A DNA stretch of 64,000 bases. It comes from Hyphomicrobiales bacterium (GTDB taxonomy: Bacteria > Pseudomonadota > Alphaproteobacteria > Rhizobiales > Beijerinckiaceae). Location of the stretch: the NCBI GenBank assembly GCA_017302635.1, contig JAFLCX010000002.1:1193979-1257978 (forward strand), read 5' to 3'. This document shows, one piece after another, positions 9,790-19,282 of the stretch. Position numbers and translations under genes: made by a program. How positions within the stretch are numbered: the stretch's first letter is position 1; each line of letters begins with the position of its first letter. The notes below the pieces were generated by a model, which was given only the letters and a program-made list of their open reading frames with translations, was not told where the DNA came from and did not search any database.

Positions 9790-9809
9790 GGGGGAGGACT
9801 GCCTCCCCC
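9790..9809 (-). promoter_or_regulatory. Perfect GC hairpin in the bamA-lpxD spacer
   Basis: On the plus strand GGGGGAGG (9790-9797), loop ACTG, CCTCCCCC (9802-9809) form an 8-bp perfect stem. In the mRNA the only strong Shine-Dalgarno-like string is locked in the 5' arm, about 22 bases before the lpxD ATG, while the 3' arm ends about ten bases before it. There is no U-tract, so it is not an intrinsic terminator. It may tune lpxD translation or protect a processed bamA 3' end (inference). Confidence 0.6.
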
Positions 9810-9825
9810 TGCCCTTGCTTGCGGA

Positions 9826-12369
9826 TCAGAACCGCGCGCCGCCAGAGAAGCGGAACGCCTGCAGCCGGTCTCCCGCGCCGCCCTTCACGCGTGTCAACGC
9901 ATATGCATAATCGAACCGGATCGGGCCGAGGGGCGAGGCCCAGAGCAGGCCAACACCGACGGATGAGCGAAGCTTCGACTCATCACGCACATCCAGACAT
10001 TCCGATTGTGCCAGCCCGGTCACGCAGCCCGCGCCGCCATTGATGCGACCATCGCGGTTGACGTCCAGCTGCTTGCGGCCCCGGTAGCCAAACAGGGTGC
10101 CGGCATCCGCAAACACCGCGCCCCGCAGGCCGAGTTCACGCGGCAGGCCGAAGATCGGGAAGGTTACCTCGGCCGTAGCGCCGAAATACGTTGTGCCGCC
10201 GACAGAGTTGGCGCCCGAGTCGCCAGCGCGATCACGCGGGCCGATACCGCTCGAGGCGAAACCGCGAACCAGATCCGGACCCATGTAGAAATGATCAAGC
10301 ACGCGCAGCTTGTTGCCTCCGAAGCCCACCATGTGGCCACCCTGCACCTTGAGCATGCCGATGAAATCATCCGTGATCGGATAGTAGTAACGGGCCGATG
10401 CGGTGGCGCGGATGAAGCGGGAATCGCCGCCAACGCCAGCCACTTCCGGCTTCAGTTCGGCGAAGATACCCGAGGTCGGATCGCGCTGGTTGTCGAGCGA
10501 GTTGTAAAGGAAGGTTAACCCGACAAGCGATGTGACGGTCTTGTTGGCGGATTCCTTCAGCGCGACCGACGCTTCGCCGTTGGTCAAGCACGAATTGACC
10601 AGACCGGCGACAAGATACGGAGCACCGGCCGGGCAGTCATTGTACGGCCGGCTCGCGGTGTTCGGAATGCGCAGCTTCTGCTGATAGGCCGAGTAACGAG
10701 CGCCAACCGAGAACTCTTCGGTGATCGGCACGCTAGCACGCAGGGTGAAACCCGCCGTGCGCAACTGATACCGACTGGTATCCGTGACGTCATTGAACTT
10801 CGTGAAGAGATCGAAGCCGGCCGCAATCCGGTATCCCATGAAGAAGGGCTCGGTGAACGAGAATTCACCGCCACGGCTCTTTTGGCCGTTTGAGGCCGCG
10901 ACGCGGACAAAGTGGCCGCGTCCGAGGAAGTTGATTTCCTGCACGGAGACTTCCGCCAGGAAGCCTTCAGAGGTCGAGTAGCCGCCGGCCACCGAGAAGC
11001 TGCCCGTCGCCTTGTCCTGCACGTCCACATTAACGACCACACGGTCCGGCGCCGAGCCGGGCTCCGTGGTGATGCGCACGGTCTGGAAATAATCGAGATT
11101 GCGCAGGCGACGCTCGGCGCGATCGATCACCGCGCGGTTGAAGGCATCACCTTCACCCACGTCGAATTCACGGCGGATCACGTAGTCACGCGTGCGGGTG
11201 TTCCCACGGATCACGATCCGTTCGATGTAGGCGCGGGCACCTTCTTCAACGGAGTAGACAATCCGAACGGTCTGGTTGACGGGGTCACGGTCGCCGCGCG
11301 GACGAACCTGCGCGAAGGCATAGCCACGCTGCGCGACCTCGCGGGAGATCGCGTCGACCGATTTCTCAACGTCGACCGCGTTGTAGGTTTGGCCGGCGCG
11401 GGTATAAACCCGGCCGCGGAGCTGATCGGAGCTGACATCGGCGATGCGCGATTCCACATCAACGGCCGAAACCGTGTACCGCGGACCTTCCTCGAGAACG
11501 ATCATGATAACGTAGCCGTTGCGGACTGAATCCAGCTCGGCATTCGAGGAAACGACACGGAAATCGGCATAGCCGTTACGCAGGTAGAACCGGCGGATAG
11601 CTTCCAGATCAGCCGCCAGCCGATCCGGATCGTAAACGTCCGAGCTCTTGAGGAAGCTCAGGAAGTTCGATTCGGTCATTGCCATGACGCGCTTCAGGCG
11701 GGAAGCGGAATAAACCGAATTGCCCTGGAACTGAATCGAGGCAATCCCGGTCTTGCCCCCTTCGTTGATGCGGAACGTCACATCGACACGGCCATCGGCG
11801 GTGGGCGTGATCTCGCCGGTCACGCTGGCGGCGGCACGGCCGGAGCGAGCATAGACATCCTTGATGCGGGCCACGTCCTGATCGATCATCGCCTGGCTGA
11901 ACGGCCCACGCGATCGCGCCTGAACTTCGCCGGTGAGGATCTCGGTCTTGATCTTCGAGTTTCCGATGAAAGTGACACGGTTGATCGACTGATTCTCAAC
12001 AACTGAAACCACCACGCCCGAGCCGGCGCGCCGGATGCGCACATCACGGAAAAGCCCGGTTGCGTAGAGATCCTTGATAGCCTGATCGATGCGGGCCGGC
12101 GTGTAGCTCTCGCCCGGGGCAAGCGTCACGAAGGACCGGATGGTCTCGGAATCGACGCGGCTATTGCCCTGAACCGTCACATTCTGCGCCGAGGCCGGCA
12201 CTGCGGCCAACAAAGCCAGCGTGGCAAAAACGGCCAGAAGGCCTTTGCGGACTGAACCCATCGTTGCGCCCCAAAACCCGAAAACAGACATCTCGACAAC
12301 CCTGTCGCTACGGCCCGCCATTTCCCGGAAAAGACCGGCAAACGGAAAGGCCTGCATCAAAGGATGCAT
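9826..12369 (-). CDS. bamA: Outer membrane protein assembly factor BamA
   Basis: Central component of the BAM complex that folds beta-barrels into the outer membrane. The product has a signal peptide ([20 protein letters not shown]), five POTRA-like repeats, then a 16-strand barrel region ending in a terminal phenylalanine (GGARF) as expected. Starts are ambiguous. ATG 12369 has AAGGGAG five bases upstream but places about 36 residues before the signal peptide; ATG 12261 (811 residues) puts the start directly at the signal peptide; GTG 12375 has no usable spacing. I give 12369 because of its ribosome-binding site, but 12261 is equally credible from protein architecture. It lies between rseP and lpxD. 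Confidence 0.96.
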   Translation of the reverse strand: MHPLMQAFPFAGLFREMAGRSDRVVEMSVFGFWGATMGSVRKGLLAVFATLALLAAVPASAQNVTVQGNSRVDSETIRSFVTLAPGESYTPARIDQAIKDLYATGLFRDVRIRRAGSGVVVSVVENQSINRVTFIGNSKIKTEILTGEVQARSRGPFSQAMIDQDVARIKDVYARSGRAAASVTGEITPTADGRVDVTFRINEGGKTGIASIQFQGNSVYSASRLKRVMAMTESNFLSFLKSSDVYDPDRLAADLEAIRRFYLRNGYADFRVVSSNAELDSVRNGYVIMIVLEEGPRYTVSAVDVESRIADVSSDQLRGRVYTRAGQTYNAVDVEKSVDAISREVAQRGYAFAQVRPRGDRDPVNQTVRIVYSVEEGARAYIERIVIRGNTRTRDYVIRREFDVGEGDAFNRAVIDRAERRLRNLDYFQTVRITTEPGSAPDRVVVNVDVQDKATGSFSVAGGYSTSEGFLAEVSVQEINFLGRGHFVRVAASNGQKSRGGEFSFTEPFFMGYRIAAGFDLFTKFNDVTDTSRYQLRTAGFTLRASVPITEEFSVGARYSAYQQKLRIPNTASRPYNDCPAGAPYLVAGLVNSCLTNGEASVALKESANKTVTSLVGLTFLYNSLDNQRDPTSGIFAELKPEVAGVGGDSRFIRATASARYYYPITDDFIGMLKVQGGHMVGFGGNKLRVLDHFYMGPDLVRGFASSGIGPRDRAGDSGANSVGGTTYFGATAEVTFPIFGLPRELGLRGAVFADAGTLFGYRGRKQLDVNRDGRINGGAGCVTGLAQSECLDVRDESKLRSSVGVGLLWASPLGPIRFDYAYALTRVKGGAGDRLQAFRFSGGARF

Positions 12370-12501
12370 TCCCACTCCCTTTCGCTTCTAACCAAACAAT
12401 TGGTCAATGCAATCAGGAAACTTCGTGTGGTTACGAAATCCTAACACCCGTGTTGCCGGTGCAACGGTGAGCACGTGCCTGAATTTGCTTTCGATTCGCA
12501 C

Positions 12502-13653
12502 TCAAAGTGCCAGCCCGGTCAGGTGAAGGATGTCATTCCACGTTGAAAACAGCATCAGGCCCAGCACCAGTGCGAAACCGACACGAAAGCTCCATTCCTG
12601 CGCACGGGGGCTGATCGGTCGTCCGCGCAGGGCTTCCGCCGCGTAAAACACAAGGTGTCCGCCATCCAGCATGGGAATCGGCAGCAGATTGATGAAGCCG
12701 ATCGAGATCGAGAGAATCCCCGCCAGCATCAGCAGTGGACCCAGACCCGACGCCGCCACCTCGCCGGAAATATACCCGATCCGCAAGGGGCCCGAGAGCT
12801 GATCCGCCTTTTCACGGCCGGCAATCAGCCCGCGGATGTAATGAACTGTCCGGTCGATGACGAAATAGATCTGCTCCGCAGCGGTGCTGCTCGCTTCGAT
12901 TGGTCCGAATCGCCGGTTGAAGCGATGCTCCGGAGCGGCCGACCCGATGAAGCCCATCACCGGCCGACGCTCGGTGCCAAGCTTCGATTTGTTGGTCATA
13001 AAGACCGGCGTAGCGGAAATCTCGAGTTCGCTCTGGCCACGCTGGATCAGGAACTTCAGTGGCTGTCCGTCGGACAGCAGGATGAAGCGCGAGACCTCAT
13101 CGAAGCTCTCCATATTGTCGCCGTTGATGGACAGCACCCGGTCGCCCGGCTTGAAACCGGCGGCGGCCGCCGGCGATTTCTCGCCAATGCCGGCGATGAT
13201 GGGCTGCACCATCGTGCGCCCCACAACCATGAAGCTGACCGCAAAAATCACGAAAGCCAGCAGAAAATTGGCTAGCGGCCCGGCGGCGACAATCGCCGCG
13301 CGCTTGTAAACGGCCTGATGCGGGAACGAGTCACGCCGGTCCTCTTCTGCCATCTGAGCCGCCGCCTCATGGTCCGGCTTGCTGGAGGCGTCGGCGTCGC
13401 CCTTGAACTTCACATAGCCGCCGAGCGGAATGGCTGAAATTGCCCATTCCGTCCCCTGACGATCATACCGGCTCCAGATGCGCGGGCCGAATCCGAGCGA
13501 GAAGGTTTCGACACGCACGCCAAACCAGCGCCCGACCAGAAAGTGCCCCATCTCGTGAATGAAAATCACGATGGCCAGCACGAACAGGAACGGGATCAGA
13601 TAGCTGAAGAACGACATGGTGAAGTCGAAGCCGGAGCCAAAGAATGAAGTCAC
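12502..13653 (-). CDS. rseP: Intramembrane zinc metalloprotease RseP (site-2 protease)
   Basis: Regulated intramembrane protease that cleaves anti-sigma factors and signal-peptide remnants. From GTG 13653 the product is 383 residues: TM1 contains the zinc-binding HEMGH (33-37), one PDZ domain spans about 115-200 (ending near FLIQRG), and the second metal-binding motif LDGGH is at 329-333 in a late membrane segment. Only one PDZ domain is visible, as is usual in alphaproteobacteria. A TTG at 13692 gives a longer frame and ATG 13617 a shorter one; 13653 gives the N-terminal length I recall for rhizobial homologues. The upstream gap carries CtrA-like boxes. Confidence 0.93.
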   Translation of the reverse strand: MTSFFGSGFDFTMSFFSYLIPFLFVLAIVIFIHEMGHFLVGRWFGVRVETFSLGFGPRIWSRYDRQGTEWAISAIPLGGYVKFKGDADASSKPDHEAAAQMAEEDRRDSFPHQAVYKRAAIVAAGPLANFLLAFVIFAVSFMVVGRTMVQPIIAGIGEKSPAAAAGFKPGDRVLSINGDNMESFDEVSRFILLSDGQPLKFLIQRGQSELEISATPVFMTNKSKLGTERRPVMGFIGSAAPEHRFNRRFGPIEASSTAAEQIYFVIDRTVHYIRGLIAGREKADQLSGPLRIGYISGEVAASGLGPLLMLAGILSISIGFINLLPIPMLDGGHLVFYAAEALRGRPISPRAQEWSFRVGFALVLGLMLFSTWNDILHLTGLAL

Positions 13654-13702
13654 GCGCGCACCCCATCGGCGTTGAACAGAGCGGTCGGCCAATTGCCGGC
13701 GC

Positions 13703-13717
13703 TTAACGCCTTGTTAA
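13703..13717. promoter_or_regulatory. CtrA-type full box TTAA-N7-TTAA upstream of rseP
   Basis: TTAA (13703-13706), seven bases, TTAA (13714-13717) followed by C matches the alphaproteobacterial CtrA consensus TTAA-N7-TTAAC exactly. It lies about 50 bp before the preferred rseP start in a 175-bp non-coding gap. The match is seen directly; CtrA control is inferred. By composition alone such a site is rare in GC-rich DNA. Confidence 0.5.
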
Positions 13718-13775
13718 CGATCGATCTCACCTTCGTGCCCGCGATACAAGGCATGAAGATGGCAAAACTCGCGTC

Positions 13776-13783
13776 ATGGTTAA
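13776..13783 (-). promoter_or_regulatory. CtrA half-site TTAACCAT
   Basis: The minus strand reads TTAACCAT here (plus strand ATGGTTAA), the 8-mer usually given as the alphaproteobacterial CtrA half-site. It is about 60 bp upstream of the full box at 13703-13717 in the same cdsA-rseP gap. Confidence 0.4.
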
Positions 13784-13828
13784 GGGCGGAGCCCCGCCAT
13801 TGCCGGGGATTCGACAGTTGAAAGTGGC

Positions 13829-14716
13829 CTACCAGCCGGTCAGCAAGCCGGCACCGGCCTGATGAATCCCGCCATGCCAGACACCGATGATGAGTGCCAG
13901 AATGGATGCAAACAGAAAGGCATCCAACCGATCCATGAAGCCGCCATGCCCCGGAATGAGATGGCCCGAATCCTTCACCCCGAAATGCCGTTTCATGTGG
14001 CTCTCGAACAGGTCCCCGGCGACAGAGACCAGCGCGATCGCCGCTGCAACCAGCACGATCCCGCCCGGAAGATTGAGGCGGGCCACTCCCAGCACAAGCA
14101 TGCCAGCGAGCACGCCCGTCGCGATACCACCCAGAAAACCGGACCAGGTCTTGTTGGGCGAAATGCGCGGCGCGAGCTTCGGGCCTCCGAGCGCGCGCCC
14201 GGTGAAATAAGCGCCGACATCAGCGCCCCAGACGATCGCGAACAGGAACAGGATGGCGGTCAATCCATGCGTATCGGAGAGGCGCAGAATCAGCACCGAG
14301 ACGAGCAGACCCCCGGCATAGATCATTCCGCCGATATGCCAGCGCCGGTGCGCCAATCCGGCCCGCCAGACAAGAATTGTGTAGGCAACAAGCAAACCGG
14401 CAAGGCCGGGAGCAAGGCGCGCGAGCGACCAGCCCGCAATCAGCGCCCCGCCCAATGTCAGCGCGACACAACCGAGCAGAACAGCTCCGACAATGGAAAG
14501 CCAGTGGATGCCGCGGGGCGCAACCTTGGCATCGCGGCTCGCCATCGCGAACCATTCGAGGTAAACGAGAACTGCCAACGCACCCCAGACAAGTGCGAAA
14601 ATCCAGCCGCCGATAATGGCGCTTCCGATCGCCCCGGCCGCGAGCACAATGGCCGAGAAAACGCGAGGTTTCAGGTCGCTGGGCTTCGAGGATGTTCCGC
14701 CGCCCTGCCCGGCCAT
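13829..14716 (-). CDS. cdsA: Phosphatidate cytidylyltransferase CdsA
   Basis: Makes CDP-diacylglycerol from phosphatidate and CTP for phospholipid synthesis in the inner membrane. The 295-residue polytopic protein has about seven hydrophobic segments and the CDP-diglyceride synthetase signature near the C-terminus (SHMKRHFGVKDSGH then PGHGGFMDRLD). The ATG at 14716 overlaps the uppS stop by one base (TGATG). In related genomes dxr usually follows; here the next gene is rseP after a gap of about 175 bases. Confidence 0.96.
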   Translation of the reverse strand: MAGQGGGTSSKPSDLKPRVFSAIVLAAGAIGSAIIGGWIFALVWGALAVLVYLEWFAMASRDAKVAPRGIHWLSIVGAVLLGCVALTLGGALIAGWSLARLAPGLAGLLVAYTILVWRAGLAHRRWHIGGMIYAGGLLVSVLILRLSDTHGLTAILFLFAIVWGADVGAYFTGRALGGPKLAPRISPNKTWSGFLGGIATGVLAGMLVLGVARLNLPGGIVLVAAAIALVSVAGDLFESHMKRHFGVKDSGHLIPGHGGFMDRLDAFLFASILALIIGVWHGGIHQAGAGLLTGW

Positions 14717-15474
14717 CACAGACCTCCGAACCGGCGCTTGCGCTGGGCAAAATCCTGCAAGGCGAGATCGAGCGCTGCCTCGTCGAAATCCGGCCAGAGA
14801 ACCGGGAGAAAGACAAACTCGGCATATGCCGCCTGCCAGAGCAGGAAGTTCGAAATCCGCTGCTCGCCCGATGTGCGGATGATGAGATCCGGATCGGGCA
14901 AATCCGCGGTGTCGAGACCCGCTTCAAGGCTCTCAACCGTGACTTCCGCCGGGCTGATCTCGCCTGCCGCGACCCTTTCGGCGAGCTTGCGTGCGGACCG
15001 GGCGATCTCCTGTCGGGCACCGTAATTGAACGCCACGACGAGGTTCAGTCCTGTGTTGCCGGAAGTGGTGCTCTCGGCCTCCTCGAGCAGGGCGAGGAGA
15101 TCGGGCTGGAGATTGTCGCGCTCGCCAATGATCCGGATTCGAACATTGCTCGCGTGCAGTTCGGCGAGATCGGAGCGGATGAAGAAGCGCAACAGGCGCA
15201 TTAGCTCGAAAATCTCGCTTTCCGGCCTCGTCCAGTTCTCGGTCGAAAACGCAAAAAGCGTGAGTGCCGAAATGCCGCGCTTGGCAAAAGCGCGCACCAT
15301 CTGCCGCACAGTCTCCACGCCGGCCTTGTGCCCTGCAAGGCGTGGCAGGGAACGCGACGTCGCCCAGCGGCCATTCCCGTCCATGATCACCGCGACATGC
15401 CGAGGCACGCCATTGCCTCTGCCGATCTGAGCAGCGCCATCCAGTTCGTTGTGTGTGGAGGGCAGAGCCGGCAA
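14716..15474 (-). CDS. uppS: Undecaprenyl diphosphate synthase (isoprenyl transferase) UppS
   Basis: Cis-prenyltransferase that extends farnesyl diphosphate with isopentenyl diphosphate to the C55 lipid carrier for peptidoglycan and O-antigen. The catalytic [10 protein letters not shown] motif and the C-terminal RISNFLLWQ signature are both present. The start is uncertain: TTG 15474 is preceded by GGGAG at good spacing and gives 252 residues, whereas TTG 15513 gives 265. It lies 5' of cdsA with coupled translation and 3' of frr. Confidence 0.94.
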   Translation of the reverse strand: MPALPSTHNELDGAAQIGRGNGVPRHVAVIMDGNGRWATSRSLPRLAGHKAGVETVRQMVRAFAKRGISALTLFAFSTENWTRPESEIFELMRLLRFFIRSDLAELHASNVRIRIIGERDNLQPDLLALLEEAESTTSGNTGLNLVVAFNYGARQEIARSARKLAERVAAGEISPAEVTVESLEAGLDTADLPDPDLIIRTSGEQRISNFLLWQAAYAEFVFLPVLWPDFDEAALDLALQDFAQRKRRFGGL

Positions 15475-15527
15475 GTGACGCTCCCGGAGTTGGTGAGGCA
15501 GAATTGAGGCCAACAGGTCAGCAGGTC

Positions 15528-16091
15528 TCAGACCTGCATGATTTCCTTTTCCTTGGCAGCCAGCGCGGCATCGATCTCGGAGACGACCTGATCGGTCGCC
15601 TTCTGGACCTGCTCGGCGTTGCGCGCGGAATCATCCTCGCTCATATCGCCGTCTTTCTCGAGCTTTTTCAGAACATCGAGACCATCGCGGCGCACATGAC
15701 GGGCGGCGACACGGGCTGCCTCGGCATATTTGTGCGCGACCTTGACCATTTCCTGCCGGCGCTGCTGATTAAGCTCCGGAATGCGCAGGCGGATTGTCTG
15801 GCCCTCGGTGGCAGGGTTGAGGCCCAGATTGCTCTCTCGGATCGCCTTCTCGACGGCGCTGACCATCCCGCGATCCCAGACCGCGACCGACAGCATGCGC
15901 GGCTCGGGAACCGTGACCGTTGCAACCTGATTCATCGGCATTTTCGAACCATAGGCATCGACCTCGATCGGGTCGAGCAGGCTCGGAGAGGCGCGACCGG
16001 TGCGCAAGGATGCGAGATCCTTCTTGAGCGATTCCACCGAACCATGCATGCGCCGCTTCACATCATTGAGATCGAAGGTGACCTTTGCCAT
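15528..16091 (-). CDS. frr: Ribosome recycling factor
   Basis: Splits post-termination 70S ribosomes together with EF-G. The 187-residue protein is full length and shows [12 protein letters not shown], the conserved [15 protein letters not shown] helix and the C-terminal KEIMQV-type end. It is followed by uppS and preceded by pyrH, the usual pyrH-frr pair, but with an unusually long 179-bp spacer. A 7-bp GC hairpin (16102-16119) sits just before its ribosome-binding site. Confidence 0.97.
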   Translation of the reverse strand: MAKVTFDLNDVKRRMHGSVESLKKDLASLRTGRASPSLLDPIEVDAYGSKMPMNQVATVTVPEPRMLSVAVWDRGMVSAVEKAIRESNLGLNPATEGQTIRLRIPELNQQRRQEMVKVAHKYAEAARVAARHVRRDGLDVLKKLEKDGDMSEDDSARNAEQVQKATDQVVSEIDAALAAKEKEIMQV

Positions 16092-16101
16092 GTCATTCCC
16101 G

Positions 16102-16119
16102 CGGAGCTTCCCAGCTCCG
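16102..16119 (-). promoter_or_regulatory. Hairpin next to the frr ribosome-binding site
   Basis: CGGAGCT (16102-16108), a four-base loop and AGCTCCG (16113-16119) form a perfect 7-bp stem ending about ten bases upstream of the frr ATG. There is no U-tract. It could mark mRNA processing or affect initiation. The rest of the 16092-16270 gap shows no supported gene. Confidence 0.4.
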
Positions 16120-16270
16120 GCTCCCCTGCCCGAACTGCCGACCCGCCCGGCTCCGGGTGGATTGCGGCAGATGTTCCAAATTTCAACCGGTCTTCCTTGT
16201 CGGAAAGGCCTTCAAAGATCAAGCTGACGCCTGATCGGGCGCGCAGGCCTGACGCAAAATCGAAAATCAC

Positions 16271-17005
16271 CTAACCCGATATCAGTGTTGAGCGTCCCTG
16301 CCCTGTCAGCGCGGCCGCGATCGAGCCCGGTTCGTGGATCGAGAATACCACAATCGGAAGTTTTGCGTCCCGCGCCAGCGCGAAGGCTGCCATATCCATC
16401 ACCTTGAGATCCTTGCGGATCACCTCGTCGAAGCTCACCGTTTCATAACGCTTGGCGTTCGCATCCTTGCGCGGGTCGGCGTCATAGACGCCATCAACCT
16501 GTGTGGCTTTCAGCAGCACGTCGCATTCAAGTTCGGCCGCGCGCAGTGCCCCGCCGGTATCGGTGGTGAAGAACGGGTTGCCCGTGCCACCCGCGAGCAG
16601 CACGATCCGGCCTTTCGAAAGATGGTCCATTGCCTGCTGACGCGTATACGTTTCCACAACCGACGGCATCGCCACACCCGACATCGCCCGCGCGGGCTGG
16701 CCAAGAGCCGTGAGCTGCGCCTCGAGCGCGATTACATTCATTACGGTGCCGAGCATGCCCATCGAATCGGCTGCGGGGCGAGAGAGGCCCATGCCGTGCA
16801 TCTGCGCACCGCGAAAGATATTGCCGCCGCCCACCACGACCGCGACCTCGACGCCCAAGGCCGCAGCCTCGATCAGATCTTCGGAAATCTGCTTCACCGT
16901 CGGCTGATGGATGCCGAAAGGCTCCGTCCCGAGCAAAGCCTCGCCTGAAAGCTTCACAAGGGCTCGCTTGAAGACCGGAATGCCCGTTTCACCCTGGCCA
17001 ACCAT
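16271..17005 (-). CDS. pyrH: UMP kinase PyrH
   Basis: Phosphorylates UMP to UDP in pyrimidine nucleotide synthesis; hexameric, allosterically controlled by UTP/GTP in the family. The 244-residue product carries KLSGEALLG, GGGNIFRG and the DADPRKDANAKRYE segment typical of bacterial UMP kinases. It is separated from tsf by an intrinsic terminator at 17041-17067, so it probably has its own promoter between 17006 and 17040 or reads through from tsf. Confidence 0.97.
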   Translation of the reverse strand: MVGQGETGIPVFKRALVKLSGEALLGTEPFGIHQPTVKQISEDLIEAAALGVEVAVVVGGGNIFRGAQMHGMGLSRPAADSMGMLGTVMNVIALEAQLTALGQPARAMSGVAMPSVVETYTRQQAMDHLSKGRIVLLAGGTGNPFFTTDTGGALRAAELECDVLLKATQVDGVYDADPRKDANAKRYETVSFDEVIRKDLKVMDMAAFALARDAKLPIVVFSIHEPGSIAAALTGQGRSTLISG

Positions 17006-17040
17006 CCCGTTTCTCCCTCGTTCGAACCGTCACGTCTTAC

Positions 17041-17067
17041 AAAAAAGGCGGCTCTTGCGAACCGCCC
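17041..17067 (-). terminator. Intrinsic terminator after rpsB-tsf
   Basis: In the transcript sense GGCGGTTC, loop GCAA, GAGCCGCC form an 8-bp stem with one G-U pair, followed directly by six U residues (plus-strand A run 17041-17046). It lies 36 bases past the tsf stop and separates the rpsB-tsf unit from pyrH-frr. Confidence 0.85.
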
Positions 17068-17102
17068 TTGGGTTGTTTTCCGGGAGGATGGCGAGGTTAT
17101 CC

Positions 17103-18026
17103 TCAGCCACCCGCCGCAGCAGCCACCTCGGCGGCGAAATCGGAGGTTTCTTTCTCGATTCCCTCGCCCAGCGCAAATCGCACGAAGCCCTTCAGTGCAA
17201 TCGGCGCCCCTGCCGCCTTCGCGGCTTCGTTCACAGCCTGCAGCACGGTCTTGGACGGATCATGGATGAAGGGCTGATCGACGAGGCAAACCTCCTTGAA
17301 GAAGGTTTTCAGGCCCGATTCGACGATCTTCTCGATCACGTTGTCGGGCTTGCCCGTGGCCTTGGCCTTCTCAGAGAGCACATTGCGCTCGCGCGCCACA
17401 ACGGCCGGATCGACACTGACGGAGTCAAGCGCCACAGGGTTTGCAGCCGCGACATGCATCGCGACCTGGCGTCCGAGTGCGGCCAGCGCTTCGGCATTGC
17501 CGGTCGATTCCAGCGCCACGATCACGCCGATCTTGCCCAGACCATCACCGACGGAATTATGCAGATAGCTTGAGACCACGCCCGCCGGAACGCTCAGCAC
17601 CGCCGCGCGACGCAGCGACATGTTCTCGCCGATGGTGGCGACAAGGTTCGCGATCGCTTCCTGCGCCGTGCCGCCACCGGGATAAGCCGCTGCCTTGATC
17701 GCCTCGACATCCGAGCCGGCTTTTAGCGCAATGCTCGCGACATTGCGAACGAGGGCCTGGAACGAATCGTTGCGCGCCACGAAATCCGTCTCGGAATTGA
17801 GTTCCACCACGACGGCCTTGGTGCCTTCCGCCGCAATGCCGATCAGGCCTTCGGCGGCCACGCGCCCGGCCTTCTTCGCGGCCTTGGCGAGACCCTTCTT
17901 GCGTAGCAGATCAACAGCGGCTTCCATATCGCCGCCGGTTTCGCTCAAAGCGGCCTTGCAATCCATCATGCCGGCGTCGGTCTTCTCGCGCAGTTCCTTC
18001 ACCATGCTCGCGGTGATTTCGGGCAT
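17103..18026 (-). CDS. tsf: Translation elongation factor Ts
   Basis: Nucleotide exchange factor that regenerates EF-Tu-GTP. The 307-residue protein begins with the UBA-like domain and signature [17 protein letters not shown], followed by the TDFVARN motif near residue 80 that contacts EF-Tu. The start has AGAGGATTTGAG-ATG upstream. The rpsB-tsf spacer contains two strong hairpins, described separately. The order rpsB-tsf is the conserved one. Confidence 0.97.
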   Translation of the reverse strand: MPEITASMVKELREKTDAGMMDCKAALSETGGDMEAAVDLLRKKGLAKAAKKAGRVAAEGLIGIAAEGTKAVVVELNSETDFVARNDSFQALVRNVASIALKAGSDVEAIKAAAYPGGGTAQEAIANLVATIGENMSLRRAAVLSVPAGVVSSYLHNSVGDGLGKIGVIVALESTGNAEALAALGRQVAMHVAAANPVALDSVSVDPAVVARERNVLSEKAKATGKPDNVIEKIVESGLKTFFKEVCLVDQPFIHDPSKTVLQAVNEAAKAAGAPIALKGFVRFALGEGIEKETSDFAAEVAAAAGG

Positions 18027-18050
18027 CTCAAATCCTCTTGAATGATCAGA

Positions 18051-18110
18051 GGGAGCTGCGCGGCGAACCGCGACAGCTCCCGGAAAAATTCGGCGGAGCG
18101 GAGCCCCGCC
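18051..18110 (-). promoter_or_regulatory. Attenuator-like structures in the rpsB-tsf spacer
   Basis: Reading along the mRNA after rpsB: first a GGCGG...CCGCC hairpin (18110-18092) followed by AAUUUUU (18090-18084), resembling a weak terminator; then GGGAGCUG/CAGCUCCC extended by CGCGG/CCGCG around a UUCG loop (18081-18051), 13 bp with one bulge. The second hairpin ends about 25 bases before the tsf start. Together they could set the S2 to EF-Ts ratio by partial termination or mRNA processing (inference). Confidence 0.6.
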
Positions 18111-18122
18111 AAGGCTTCAACC

Positions 18123-19118
18123 TCAGGCGGCGAGCGCGCGGGCCGTATCGAGCCAGCCGTCACGCGCCGCGCGGCCATTGAGCTTCAGCGCGGCATCAAG
18201 CGCCGCCACATCGGCTTCCGACATGGCAGCCAACTGCCAGAAATGGAAAATGCCGTATTCATTGAGCTTGGTCGCGAGCTGCGGACCAACGCCGCCGAGC
18301 TTCGTGAAATCATCCGGCGCGCCCTGAGGAGCCGAGAGACGCACAAAACCTTCACCCGCAGCCGCAGCAGCCGGGAGTTCTTCGGCCACCGGATCAACCG
18401 AAGCGCCGACATCGACGCCGAGCGACGACTGCCCGCGGGAAATTCCGTCGATCGCGGCACGGCTGACGAGATCGCAATAGAGCTGGATCGCGCGGCCGGC
18501 ATCGTCATTCGCCGGAACCGGGTAAGTCACACCGTCCGGGTTGCAGTTGGTGTCGACAATCGCCACCACCGGGATGCCCAGGCGCTTGGCTTCCTGAATG
18601 GCGAGCTGTTCCTTGTTCGTGTCGATCACGAAAATCAGGTCCGGCGTGCCACCCATATCCTTGATGCCGCCAAGGGCACGCGTCAGCTTTTCCTGCTCGC
18701 GGGTGAGCATCAGGCGCTCTTTCTTGGTCAGGCCGACCGCGCCACCGGCGAGGATTTCGTCGACCTTGCGCAGGCGCTGGATCGAAATCGAAATCGTCTT
18801 CCAGTTGGTCAGCGTGCCGCCGAGCCAGCGCGAATTCACGAAATACTGGGCCGAGGCCTTCGCCGCCGCCGCGATCGGCTCCTGTGCCTGGCGCTTGGTG
18901 CCGACCATCAGGACGCGACCGCCACGGGCCACGGTATCGCCCACGGCCTCGAGTGCGCGGTAGAGCATCGGCACGGTTTGGGCGAGATCGATGATGTGAA
19001 TGTTGTTGCGGGTGCCGAAAATAAACGGCGCCATTTTCGGGTTCCAGCGATGCGACTGGTGGCCGAAATGCGCGCCAGCCTCGAGGAGCTGACGCATCGA
19101 GAAATCAGGAACAGACAT
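18123..19118 (-). CDS. rpsB: 30S ribosomal protein S2 with C-terminal HhH-like extension
   Basis: S2 binds late to the 30S subunit near S1. The start at ATG 19118 is fixed by GGAGAAGAACC upstream and by the conserved [14 protein letters not shown]; a longer frame to 19190 lacks support. The S2 core runs to about residue 232 (GISRGQ). It is followed by an Ala-rich linker and about 63 more residues (269-331) containing [17 protein letters not shown], a helix-hairpin-helix-like motif. At 331 residues it is roughly 75-90 longer than classical S2. Similar tails occur in some Hyphomicrobiales S2 proteins as far as I recall. Confidence 0.96.
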   Translation of the reverse strand: MSVPDFSMRQLLEAGAHFGHQSHRWNPKMAPFIFGTRNNIHIIDLAQTVPMLYRALEAVGDTVARGGRVLMVGTKRQAQEPIAAAAKASAQYFVNSRWLGGTLTNWKTISISIQRLRKVDEILAGGAVGLTKKERLMLTREQEKLTRALGGIKDMGGTPDLIFVIDTNKEQLAIQEAKRLGIPVVAIVDTNCNPDGVTYPVPANDDAGRAIQLYCDLVSRAAIDGISRGQSSLGVDVGASVDPVAEELPAAAAAGEGFVRLSAPQGAPDDFTKLGGVGPQLATKLNEYGIFHFWQLAAMSEADVAALDAALKLNGRAARDGWLDTARALAA

Positions 19119-19212
19119 GGTTCTTCTCCGGTTGAGCCTCCGCAGGACGAGCCGCCGTGCCGGCGACACCGGTTCGAGATCAATCGACACCCTGCGTGTG
19201 GAATGAAGGGGC

Positions 19213-19240
19213 GGCTAACCCATCGAGCCTCCAATTGCAA
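19213..19240 (-). promoter_or_regulatory. Possible rpsB promoter
   Basis: Minus-strand TTGCAA (19240-19235), a 16-base spacer and TTAGCC (19218-19213) resemble a housekeeping -35/-10 pair about 95 bases upstream of the rpsB ATG. No experimental support; weak -10. Confidence 0.3.
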
Positions 19241-19282
19241 GGACTTTTGCGCACAGATGGGTGAATGGATATCGCGCCTTCG

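Noticed and set aside
16058..16270. 70-codon minus-strand ORF between pyrH and frr
   Set aside because: Overlaps the frr start, no ribosome-binding site and no hydrophobic or conserved pattern.
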